This document shows positions 1 through 5,720 of a DNA stretch of 7,923 nucleotides, one piece after another. Below the pieces are notes generated by a model. That model made no database searches and was not told where the DNA came from. It was given only the letters and a program-made list of their open reading frames with translations. Numbering within the stretch: position 1 is the stretch's first letter; the number at the start of each line of letters is the position of its first letter. Source of the stretch: an uncultured bacterium (GTDB lineage: Bacteria > Bacillota > Clostridia > Lachnospirales > Lachnospiraceae); contig CALFUE010000008.1 of NCBI GenBank assembly GCA_937916345.1, positions 1 through 7,923 on the forward strand, read 5' to 3'. The position numbers and the translations under genes were made by a program.

Positions 1-945
1 AGTTTTCAGTATCTCCTTTGCCTTGTCGAGCACTCCTTCCTTCTTCTGCTGAATAGGTATTACGCACACCTGTGTAGGCGCAATTACAGGAGGCAGGCAT
101 AGTCCCGCATCATCGCTGTGAACCATAATAAGGGCTCCGATTAATCTTGTGGACATGCCCCATGATGTCTGATGAGCATATTGCAGCTTATTGTTCTTAT
201 CTGTATATTGTATGTTGAAAGCCTTAGCAAAGCCGTCTCCAAAGTTGTGACTTGTTCCCGACTGCAGCGCCTTACCGTCATGCATCATCGCCTCCATGGT
301 ATATGTAGCAACGGCTCCGGCGAATTTTTCTTTCTCAGTCTTCTGTCCCTTGATGACGGGTATCGCCAGCATCTCCTCCATGAAATCCGCATAGAGGTTC
401 AGCATCTGAACGGTGCGCTCCTCAGCCTCCTCATAGGTAGCATGAATGGTATGTCCCTCCTGCCACAGAAATTCCCTGGAACGAAGAAATGGACGGGTCT
501 CCTTCTCCCAGCGCACCACTGAGCACCACTGGTTGTAGATCTTTGGGAGATCCCTGTAAGAATGTATCTCATCATGGTAGAAGTCACAGAAGAGCGTCTC
601 GGATGTTGGGCGCACACACATGCGCTCCGCAAGCTCCTTTGAGCCGCCGTGAGTGACCCAGGCAGCCTCAGGGGCGAAGCCTTCTACATGATCCTTTTCT
701 TTTTGGAGCAATGATTCCGGTATAAACATGGGCATGTAGACATTTTCCACTCCTGTCGCCCTGAAGCGCTCGTTCATTGCTGTCTGTATGTTTTCCCAGA
801 TAGCATAACCCAGAGGCTTTATTACCATACACCCCTTTACGGAGGTGTAGCCTATGAGTCCCGCTCTGACACATATATCTGTGTACCACTGGGCAAAATC
901 CACATCACGGGATGTGATGGATTCCACCAATTTTTTTTCTGCCAT
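1..945 (-). CDS. proS: Prolyl-tRNA synthetase, type 3 (archaeal/eukaryal-like), 3'-truncated by window edge
   Basis: This cytoplasmic class IIa aminoacyl-tRNA synthetase charges tRNA-Pro with proline using ATP. The ATG at 945 opens 315 uninterrupted codons that run off the left edge; family members are usually about 480 residues, so roughly the last third is missing. Visible landmarks are RPTSET (112-117), class II motif 2 with RWEKETRPFLR (145-155) followed by SREFLWQEGHT (156-166), GTSHNFG (230-236), and the motif 3 region SWGMSTRLIG (261-270) followed by HSDDAGLCLPP. The anticodon-binding domain begins near residue 290 (APTQVCVIPI). REFLWQEGHT and the absence of an inserted editing domain between motifs 2 and 3 mark the short type 3 form rather than the long bacterial ProS. 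An AGAGG ribosome binding site lies 9 bases before the start. The gene follows the HD-GYP gene after 61 bases. No convincing own promoter was seen, so read-through is possible. Confidence 0.97.
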   Translation of the reverse strand, partial: MAEKKLVESITSRDVDFAQWYTDICVRAGLIGYTSVKGCMVIKPLGYAIWENIQTAMNERFRATGVENVYMPMFIPESLLQKEKDHVEGFAPEAAWVTHGGSKELAERMCVRPTSETLFCDFYHDEIHSYRDLPKIYNQWCSVVRWEKETRPFLRSREFLWQEGHTIHATYEEAEERTVQMLNLYADFMEEMLAIPVIKGQKTEKEKFAGAVATYTMEAMMHDGKALQSGTSHNFGDGFAKAFNIQYTDKNNKLQYAHQTSWGMSTRLIGALIMVHSDDAGLCLPPVIAPTQVCVIPIQQKKEGVLDKAKEILKT

Positions 946-978
946 TATTCAATACCTCTTTCAGTAAAGTATTATGAT

Positions 979-1003
979 AATACCTTTTGACCCCGACATC
1001 ATA
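979..1003. repeat. 25-base inverted repeat, left copy (between HD-GYP gene and proS)
   Basis: This is a perfect 25-base match to the reverse complement of 2225-2249. Its core reads ACCTTTTGACCCCGACATC on the plus strand. It begins just after the HD-GYP stop codon (1007-1009) and lies within the 61-base gap before proS. In the right copy the same bases form one arm and the loop of a hairpin, but here the opposite arm is absent, so this is a half-site. Chance occurrence of 25 identical bases in 8 kb is negligible. It may be a dispersed intergenic element, a protein-binding site or a recombination site; the window alone does not decide. Confidence 0.85.
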
Positions 1004-1006
1004 TTA

Positions 1007-2143
1007 TCAGACAATCGATTGAATGAAAAGACTGGACTTCGCGAGATCTATGCAGCTGCCGTCTGACAGCTGCACCAGAGGCTTAGACAGTTGGTTCTGG
1101 TTCAGCAGTATGATCTTTCCGCTGCGCCCGTCATTCAGTACCACCTGGTTGTTCTGGTAGGTGGACGCAATCTTTCTCAAGAATGTAAGTATATACTCAG
1201 GCTTGAATTTATGCAAGCCGTCGACCTCAAATTCCGCGATCACCTGGAAGGGACACATTGCCACACGATGCTTTCTGGAGGCCGTCATGGCATCATATAC
1301 ATCCGCGATGGCTATTATCATCGCGAAGTCGTCTATCAAAACCTCCTGGAGTCCCATGGGGTAGCCTGTGCCGTCGCACCTCTCATGGTGCATCAGCGCA
1401 GCCTTTTTTACCCTGTTGTCCAGATAGGATTCGTCCTTTAAGAGATCATAACCCATCTGAGCATGGGATCTCATCAAAGCGAATTCCTCGTCGGTAAGCT
1501 TTTCTTTTTTATTGAGGATCTCAGGCGGTATCTTGGCCTTTCCGATGTCATGCAGCAAACCTGCGATAACAAGGGTATCTCTGTCGGCCTGTGACATTTT
1601 CAGCCACCTGCCCAGGATATTGGATATCATTGCGACATTCAGTGAATGCGAATAGATGGAGTCATCATTCGAGCGCATGTTATGCATCATGTCGAAATAT
1701 TCGATAACGGTCTGTCCGGGTCTGATGAGAGACCTGGTCATATTAAGCAGGGCTTCCGTGTCAAAGGGTGTCTTGTCACGGAGAAATGCTTCTATCTGAG
1801 CCTGAAGCACACCGATGCCCCGTGCGCTCTTTATGGTGTATTGCTGAAAGTTTTCCGAGAGGCGCACCTTGGTAGAATATCCGTGAGCCGCCGCCATGGT
1901 ATCCACCTTTGGAACAGGCTCCGGCCCGGGAGCCGGTGTGGGGGCAGGCACAGGGGCTGCCTTAGCGGCCTCCGCGGCAGGATCCTCTGCCTGTATTTCC
2001 GTGATACCGTAAAATTCCATGCGGGAGATCAGTTTTCTGTCGATCTCCTCCCCCGGTATCGCGAGGATCTGGTTCTGCCTGGTCAGGACAGGAGCCTTTA
2101 CTATCATGCCCGGCTTCAGTTCGGAAACTTTGTAAATTTTCAT
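1007..2143 (-). CDS. HD-GYP domain protein, predicted cyclic-di-GMP phosphodiesterase
   Basis: A 378-residue soluble protein with no signal peptide or membrane segment. Residues 1-55 (SELKPGMIVKAPVLTRQNQ and what follows) resemble the small N-terminal domain common before HD-GYP modules. Residues 56-80 are an Ala/Pro-rich linker, and the HD-GYP domain spans about 150-310. Metal and substrate residues are intact: H166 (YSHSLNVA), HD at 198-199 in LLHDIGKAKIP, H227, the HHERCDGTGYP signature at 252-262, and D281 in ADVYDAMTAS. The C-terminal 55 residues (QNNQVVLNDGRSGKIILL) are the beta-rich tail often seen on clostridial HD-GYP proteins. The family hydrolyses cyclic di-GMP to pGpG or GMP; that activity is inferred here. 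No receiver or sensor domain is recognisable, so the input signal is unknown. A strong promoter and an AAAGGG ribosome binding site precede the ATG at 2143, making this its own transcription unit, possibly read through into proS. Confidence 0.93.
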   Translation of the reverse strand: MKIYKVSELKPGMIVKAPVLTRQNQILAIPGEEIDRKLISRMEFYGITEIQAEDPAAEAAKAAPVPAPTPAPGPEPVPKVDTMAAAHGYSTKVRLSENFQQYTIKSARGIGVLQAQIEAFLRDKTPFDTEALLNMTRSLIRPGQTVIEYFDMMHNMRSNDDSIYSHSLNVAMISNILGRWLKMSQADRDTLVIAGLLHDIGKAKIPPEILNKKEKLTDEEFALMRSHAQMGYDLLKDESYLDNRVKKAALMHHERCDGTGYPMGLQEVLIDDFAMIIAIADVYDAMTASRKHRVAMCPFQVIAEFEVDGLHKFKPEYILTFLRKIASTYQNNQVVLNDGRSGKIILLNQNQLSKPLVQLSDGSCIDLAKSSLFIQSIV

Positions 2144-2152
2144 ACATTTAAA

Positions 2153-2158
2153 ACCCTT
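2153..2158 (-). promoter_or_regulatory. Ribosome binding site of the HD-GYP gene
   Basis: AAAGGG on the minus strand lies about 9 bases before the ATG at 2143. It supports that start over the out-of-frame ATG four bases upstream at 2147. Confidence 0.6.
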
Positions 2159-2188
2159 TTATAACAACACAATTCCGTTTCATGAAAA

Positions 2189-2217
2189 ATTTTAATCTTT
2201 TGAGGATTTGCTGTCAA
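2189..2217 (-). promoter_or_regulatory. Sigma-70-type promoter for the HD-GYP gene
   Basis: On the minus strand a perfect -35 hexamer TTGACA (2217-2212) is followed by a 17-base spacer and a -10 hexamer TAAAAT (2194-2189, 5 of 6 to consensus). Transcription would start near 2182, giving a leader of about 39 nt before the ATG at 2143. The right copy of the 25-base inverted repeat ends only 7 bases upstream of the -35 hexamer, close enough for a protein bound there to influence RNA polymerase. Confidence 0.75.
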
Positions 2218-2224
2218 TATATAC

Positions 2225-2249
2225 TATGATGTCGGGGTCAAAAGGTATT
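2225..2249. repeat. 25-base inverted repeat, right copy (upstream of HD-GYP promoter)
   Basis: This is a perfect reverse complement of 979-1003, with core GATGTCGGGGTCAAAAGGT on the plus strand. It overlaps the 5' arm, loop and first two bases of the 3' arm of the palindrome at 2231-2260. Together the two copies bracket the HD-GYP gene and its promoter, with about 1.22 kb between their inner ends. No target-site duplication was found flanking the pair. Confidence 0.85.
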
Positions 2250-2260
2250 TTGCCCCCGAC
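2231..2260. repeat. Palindrome / potential hairpin, GTCGGGG arm
   Basis: Arms 2231-2243 and 2248-2260 pair at 12 of 13 positions (the only mismatch is T2238 against C2253) around the 4-base loop GGTA. G+C-rich outer stems and A/T-rich inner stems give a very stable predicted hairpin on either strand. Neither strand has a T-run directly after the stem, so it is not a standard intrinsic terminator. It shares its last three bases (GAC, 2258-2260) with the next palindrome, so the two complete structures compete for those bases. Confidence 0.8.
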
Positions 2261-2311
2261 CATGATACGCAGCACGCACACGTTGTGTGCACTGTGCTGC
2301 GTATCATGGTC
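2258..2311. repeat. Long palindrome overlapping the manA stop codon; likely operon 3'-end structure
   Basis: A perfect 17-base stem (GACCATGATACGCAGCA at 2258-2274 with 2295-2311) encloses an inner 6-base stem, GCACAC (2276-2281) with GTGTGC (2285-2290). A one-base/four-base internal bulge lies between the stems. The manA stop codon (2304-2306) and last two sense codons fall inside the outer arm. In manA mRNA this would form at the 3' end and could stabilise the message or help stop transcription. It lacks a following T-tract, so intrinsic termination is not demonstrated. Its form also suits a REP-like mobile palindromic element. Confidence 0.8.
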
Positions 2312-3248
2312 TGGAAAAAACCAGTTCCATATTTCCTGCTGCCTTAGCTTCGTCTGTGCCGTGGGGCAGGATGAAGTGATCACCCTTTTTTATATTGTTT
2401 CCGTTTACGCTGCCCTCGCCCTCGGTAACTGACATTATCGTAAAGGGAGCACCGGATATGTCAATCACTGCCTCGCCGTCCACACTCATCCTGCTCACGG
2501 TATAGTATTTGCAGGAATAGAGCTCTATCACCCTGTTCTTTGAGTCGTCGGTCCTGTGGATCACGGATTCCTCCGCCGATTTCGCAGGGGTCACAATGAC
2601 ATCAATGCTCTGATCGATGTGCAGCTGTCTGGGCAGCCCGTTCTGCAGTCTGTCATAGTCGTAGACCCTGTAGGTGATATCGCTGGACTGCTGTGTCTCC
2701 AGCAGCAGTGTTCCGCCCTTTATGGCGTGGACAGTACCGGGGTCAATCTGTATGAAATCTCCCTTCCTGATGGGGAGCAGGCGGATGAAGTCATTCCATC
2801 TGCCGGACTTTATCATGTCTTTAAGCTCTTCCTTATCTTTTGCGTTGTGACCGACCACTATGGTGGCATCCTCATCGCAGTCCAGGATGTACCAGCACTC
2901 TGTCTTTCCGAGAGAGCCATTCTCATGGACACCGGCATACTCATCGTCAGGGTGTACCTGTATAGACAGGTCGTCTCTTGCGTCTATGATCTTTATCAAA
3001 AGTGGGAAGCGGTCGCTGTCAAAGCTTCCGAAGATTTCCGGCGCCTCCTTCCACAGTTCCGAAAGTTTCTTTCCATCGTAAGCCCCGCCTCTGACGGTGC
3101 AGTCACCGCTGGGATGAGCGCTCACGCCCCAGCACTCTCCTATATCGTCTCCGCTCTCATCATAGCCGAAGACTGTGCGAAGCTTGTTTCCGCCCCAGAT
3201 GGTGTGGGAGAAACACGGTGTGAGAAAAATCACTTCGTTCGAATCCAT
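2304..3248 (-). CDS. manA: Mannose-6-phosphate isomerase, class I
   Basis: A 314-residue cytoplasmic zinc enzyme interconverting mannose 6-phosphate and fructose 6-phosphate; the length matches the short class I form of Firmicutes. The N-terminus has the family pattern CFSHTIWGG (12-20). Zinc ligands are visible as Q97 and H99 in IQVHPDDEYA, E117 in GKTECWYIL, and H174 in PGTVHAIKGG. R194 in ITYRVYDYDR is the conserved active-site arginine. Residues from about 230 form the C-terminal cupin-like part. It is the last gene of the mannan operon, 21 bases after the esterase stop, with an AGGAG ribosome binding site 6 bases before the ATG at 3248. Here it would channel mannose released by the two phosphorylases into glycolysis. 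It needs mannose 6-phosphate, so a phosphomannomutase encoded elsewhere must link it to mannose 1-phosphate. Its stop codon sits inside a long palindrome. Confidence 0.96.
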   Translation of the reverse strand: MDSNEVIFLTPCFSHTIWGGNKLRTVFGYDESGDDIGECWGVSAHPSGDCTVRGGAYDGKKLSELWKEAPEIFGSFDSDRFPLLIKIIDARDDLSIQVHPDDEYAGVHENGSLGKTECWYILDCDEDATIVVGHNAKDKEELKDMIKSGRWNDFIRLLPIRKGDFIQIDPGTVHAIKGGTLLLETQQSSDITYRVYDYDRLQNGLPRQLHIDQSIDVIVTPAKSAEESVIHRTDDSKNRVIELYSCKYYTVSRMSVDGEAVIDISGAPFTIMSVTEGEGSVNGNNIKKGDHFILPHGTDEAKAAGNMELVFSRP

Positions 3249-3254
3249 AGTTAA

Positions 3255-3259
3255 CTCCT
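3255..3259 (-). promoter_or_regulatory. Ribosome binding site of manA
   Basis: AGGAG on the minus strand ends 6 bases before the manA ATG. It lies in the 21-base gap after the esterase stop codon (3270-3272) and fixes the manA start. Confidence 0.7.
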
Positions 3260-3269
3260 AATTTAATAA

Positions 3270-4460
3270 TTAACCTGCAAGTACTGAAACCAAATAAAAT
3301 GGCAGTTCATCATCCGAATGAGTTTCGGTGAGCTCTACGCGCAGGGTGTGGCGGGATTTCTCCTCGCTTTCCAGCACTGTCATAAGGCAGAGCTTGTCTC
3401 CCCAGGTCTCGTCAAAATTGGCATCCAGTATGAAGGTCTTTTCGGTGTTTCCATCCACGGTGACCGTAGCCACGGGGGCGGGGAGCTGTATAGTCCGGCG
3501 GTACTGAAGCCCTATGACTTTCGCCTCCAGCTCGAACTCCATATAAGCGCCCTTTTCTGCAGCAGTCCAGCCGTTCCTGAAGATATCTGTTATGCCGGAC
3601 TGAGGCTCGCCGTCTGCCGTAAAGCCCTCGCAGACCCTTAAAATATCTGCAGAATTATTGTTGCGATATCTGTGATACGACTCATAGCGATCCTCTGTGA
3701 GAGGAGCAGGAAGCGATTTTTTAGCCGGCTCCGGCAGATCCGCAGCCCTTATCTCGTCTAAGGAATAGGTGATGACACTCGCCACCAGCTCGTGCCCCGC
3801 GTCATTCGGGTGGAGATCATCCGGCGTAATGTCGCGGTTTTCCAGTTCACCCGAGAGGAGCAGGGGATAGATGGTGCTTCGCATGGATACCGCCGGCAGA
3901 TCGTAATGTCTCGCGATCTTTGAGTGCATCAGCTCAGCACTGGCTCCATTATCGTAGCGGACATTATACATGAGCATCAGGGCGGGCGTCCTCCCATCGG
4001 GATATAAAGCCGAGAGCACCTGTCTGACCACACCCTCGCAGGTCTCCAGAAAGTGCTCATTACAGTCGTCATTTACCGCGAATTCTACCTGAACCATATC
4101 GGGCTCATAGCGTAGCACATCCTCTGCCACTCTGGCACAGCCGAACTGTGAATCGGTGGCTCCGATTCCGCCATTTATACAGGTTATCTCTGAATTCGGG
4201 AAGCTTTCCTTCCACCAGGCGTAAACTCGTGACGCGTAGCAGAGATCCGGAGTGCTGGACAGAGAACCCTGGGTGATGGAGCCCCCCAAAAACGCCACGG
4301 TAATAGGCTCGCCTGCCTCAGCGCGCCTCATAACACTCCTGATCTTTGACTGATCACCCTTGTTGACAAACCCAGCTCTTAAATCGATACTTGTTTTCAC
4401 CACATTACCCTCTGACGTCGTTAAATCTACCTTTAGTTGATACCATTCCGGCTCAATCAT
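3270..4460 (-). CDS. Intracellular SGNH/GDSL esterase, probable acetyl-mannooligosaccharide esterase
   Basis: A 396-residue SGNH-fold hydrolase. The catalytic blocks are in order: FLGGSITQG with nucleophile S61, INGGIGATDSQFG (block II glycine near 98), EFAVND with N130, and TPDDLHPNDAGH with D214 and H217 of the triad. The SGNH domain covers about 50-240. A Pro-rich joint near 245-255 leads to a C-terminal domain of about 140 residues rich in predicted beta strands (KGAYMEFELEAKVIGLQY), perhaps a carbohydrate-binding sandwich. There is no signal peptide, so it should act in the cytoplasm. Its ATG overlaps the stop of the upstream mannosyl-glucose phosphorylase (ATGA), implying translational coupling and a shared substrate. 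Removal of O-acetyl groups from imported mannooligosaccharides is inferred, as for the Roseburia CE2/CE17 esterases. The SGNH-then-beta-domain order is more CE17-like than CE2-like, but that assignment needs a profile search. Another deacylation substrate is possible. Confidence 0.88.
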   Translation of the reverse strand: MIEPEWYQLKVDLTTSEGNVVKTSIDLRAGFVNKGDQSKIRSVMRRAEAGEPITVAFLGGSITQGSLSSTPDLCYASRVYAWWKESFPNSEITCINGGIGATDSQFGCARVAEDVLRYEPDMVQVEFAVNDDCNEHFLETCEGVVRQVLSALYPDGRTPALMLMYNVRYDNGASAELMHSKIARHYDLPAVSMRSTIYPLLLSGELENRDITPDDLHPNDAGHELVASVITYSLDEIRAADLPEPAKKSLPAPLTEDRYESYHRYRNNNSADILRVCEGFTADGEPQSGITDIFRNGWTAAEKGAYMEFELEAKVIGLQYRRTIQLPAPVATVTVDGNTEKTFILDANFDETWGDKLCLMTVLESEEKSRHTLRVELTETHSDDELPFYLVSVLAG

Positions 4461-5626
4461 TTTTTCAACAGTTCTAAATTTTTCTTTATTAGATCACATC
4501 TCTGAGCCACGCACTGTACACTTCTGCCGGGATCCGCGGGTGTGTTGAACACAAAATCCGTGATGCGGTCGATGGTGGTGGTTGCCACATGCACTCTCGT
4601 ATCTGAGGCTGCATAGTAGATATAGACCTCATTTTTCCCGTTTACTATGGCGCCGTTTGTAAATACCACATTTGACACGTCACCGACTCTCTCCCAGCCT
4701 CTGGGGCCTATCAGAAGTCCCGATGGCTCCGCGATGACGCGCGAAGGATCATCTAAAGCCGTGGCGAAGGCGTAAATGACATATCGGAGTCCCGCCGCTG
4801 TATTTCTGACACCGTGAGCGATGTGTATCCATCCCCTGTCGGTTTTTATCGGCACAGCGCCCGCGCCGTTCTTTGCCTCGGTGATGGTGTGATATTTTCT
4901 GAGGGAGGTCATCTTTTCCTCGTCGATGACGGCATGTGTTATGTCGTCACAGAGTCCGAAGCCGATTCCTCCGCCCGATCCTGTCTCGATGAAATCATCC
5001 ATAGGTCTGGTGTAGAATGCGTACTTTCCGTTTACAAACTCGGGATGAAGCACGACATTTCTCTGCTGGGGCGAGCGCAGGGTCTTTAAGTTGTCCAGAC
5101 GTTCCCAGGTCTTCAGATCCTTCGTACGGACGATACCTGCTGCGGCAACCGCTGCGGAGAGGTCATTGACGGAAGTGTCCTTGCTCTCGGAACAGAACAC
5201 CCCGTAGATATAGCCATCCTCATGCTTCGTGAGGCGCATGTCGTACACATTGGTCTCCTCCGGACAGGTGTCATCCAGCAGAATGGGATAATCCGTGAAA
5301 CGGAAATTGTCCACGCCGTTGTCGCTCACCGCAACTCCGAAGAAGGACTTTCTGTCGGCGCCTTCGATGCGGGCAACCAGATAATATTTTCCGTCCAGAT
5401 AGAGAGCACCGGAGTTCATTACTGCATTTATTCCGAGGCGCTCCATGAAATACGGGTTTGTGTCCTGATCAATGTCGTAGATCCACTCCACCGGGATGTG
5501 GTCTCTGGTCAGGACAGGATTCTTGTAACGTTCATAGATACCGTTGTAAAAATCTGATTTTTCATTCTTTATGGAGAGAAATTTCTCCTGCTCTTCTTTC
5601 CTGGTATTGTACCGTGGATGAATCAT
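4457..5626 (-). CDS. 4-O-beta-D-mannosyl-D-glucose phosphorylase (GH130 subfamily 1)
   Basis: A 389-residue cytoplasmic five-bladed beta-propeller enzyme. It phosphorolyses beta-1,4-mannosyl-glucose to alpha-mannose 1-phosphate and glucose (EC 2.4.1.281 type). Family signatures include NPVLTRDHIPVEWIYD (36-51), GINAVMNSGALYLDGKYY (65-82), RIEGADRKSFFGVA (86-99), TNVYDMRLTKHEDG (125-138, with D129 the expected general acid), QQRNVVLHPEF (177-187), TGSGGGIG (205-212), HGVRNTAAGLRY (261-272) and GDVSNVVFTNG (315-325). These match subfamily 1 proteins such as those of Bacteroides fragilis and Ruminococcus albus over the full length. An upstream in-frame ATG at 5683 would add 19 residues. The start at 5626 is preferred because AAGGAG sits 6 bases ahead of it and the product then has normal family length. 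The epimerase 94 bases upstream makes its substrate from mannobiose. The stop overlaps the esterase start. Confidence 0.95.
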   Translation of the reverse strand: MIHPRYNTRKEEQEKFLSIKNEKSDFYNGIYERYKNPVLTRDHIPVEWIYDIDQDTNPYFMERLGINAVMNSGALYLDGKYYLVARIEGADRKSFFGVAVSDNGVDNFRFTDYPILLDDTCPEETNVYDMRLTKHEDGYIYGVFCSESKDTSVNDLSAAVAAAGIVRTKDLKTWERLDNLKTLRSPQQRNVVLHPEFVNGKYAFYTRPMDDFIETGSGGGIGFGLCDDITHAVIDEEKMTSLRKYHTITEAKNGAGAVPIKTDRGWIHIAHGVRNTAAGLRYVIYAFATALDDPSRVIAEPSGLLIGPRGWERVGDVSNVVFTNGAIVNGKNEVYIYYAASDTRVHVATTTIDRITDFVFNTPADPGRSVQCVAQRCDLIKKNLELLKK

Positions 5627-5720
5627 GTCTCGCTCCTTTATAAGTGTATACCTGAAATTTATGATTCCATTGCAAAAAGCCATCGCACACGTCGTGCTTG
5701 CACGTAAGTGGGGGAATGGA
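5627..5720. other. 94-base gap between epimerase and mannosyl-glucose phosphorylase genes
   Basis: This is the longest gap inside the operon; the other recognised junctions are 21 bases or less or overlap. On the minus strand it holds a weak potential stem-loop (GCAC/GTGC near 5687-5700), followed by GGCTTTTTGC and an A/T-rich stretch. The A/T-rich stretch carries TTGCAA and TATACA 19 bases apart, which is too poor a match to call a promoter. It could support differential expression or mRNA processing within the operon, but nothing is definite. Confidence 0.35.
5633..5638 (-). promoter_or_regulatory. Start-deciding ribosome binding site of the GH130_1 gene
   Basis: AAGGAG on the minus strand, 6 bases before the ATG at 5626. 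It decides between this start and the longer in-frame ORF beginning at 5683. Confidence 0.75.

Noticed and set aside
946..1020. Possible proS promoter using GATAAT or TAATAT near the HD-GYP stop codon.
   Set aside because: No acceptable -35 hexamer at 16-18 bases; the -10-like strings are expected in A/T-rich DNA.
1091..2164. Plus-strand ORFs opposite the HD-GYP gene (1091-1441, 1646-2164).
   Set aside because: They are antisense shadows of a clearly functional gene, with no ribosome binding site support and no recognisable protein family.
2231..2260. Intrinsic terminator for manA or the HD-GYP region.
   Set aside because: The stem is strong, but neither strand has a T-run directly after it, so it is recorded as a palindrome rather than a terminator.
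2556..3254. 232-codon plus-strand ORF opposite manA.
   Set aside because: The full-length ManA match on the minus strand explains the sequence. The antisense product has no recognisable motif.
2082..5521. A 15-base identical string, CTGGTCAGGACAGGA, occurs near 2082 and near 5507.
   Set aside because: Both copies lie in coding sequence and encode the same short peptide PVLTR in the HD-GYP and GH130_1 proteins. Shared codon choice explains it, and the surrounding bases do not match.
5655..5675. Possible promoter TTGCAA ... TATACA before the GH130_1 gene.
   Set aside because: Each hexamer matches only 4 of 6 consensus bases and the spacing is 19, which is too weak to call.
5627..5683. In-frame upstream extension of the GH130_1 gene to an ATG at 5683 (19 extra residues).
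   Set aside because: No ribosome binding site fits that ATG, the extra residues look like translated intergenic DNA, and AAGGAG sits at ideal distance before the ATG at 5626.
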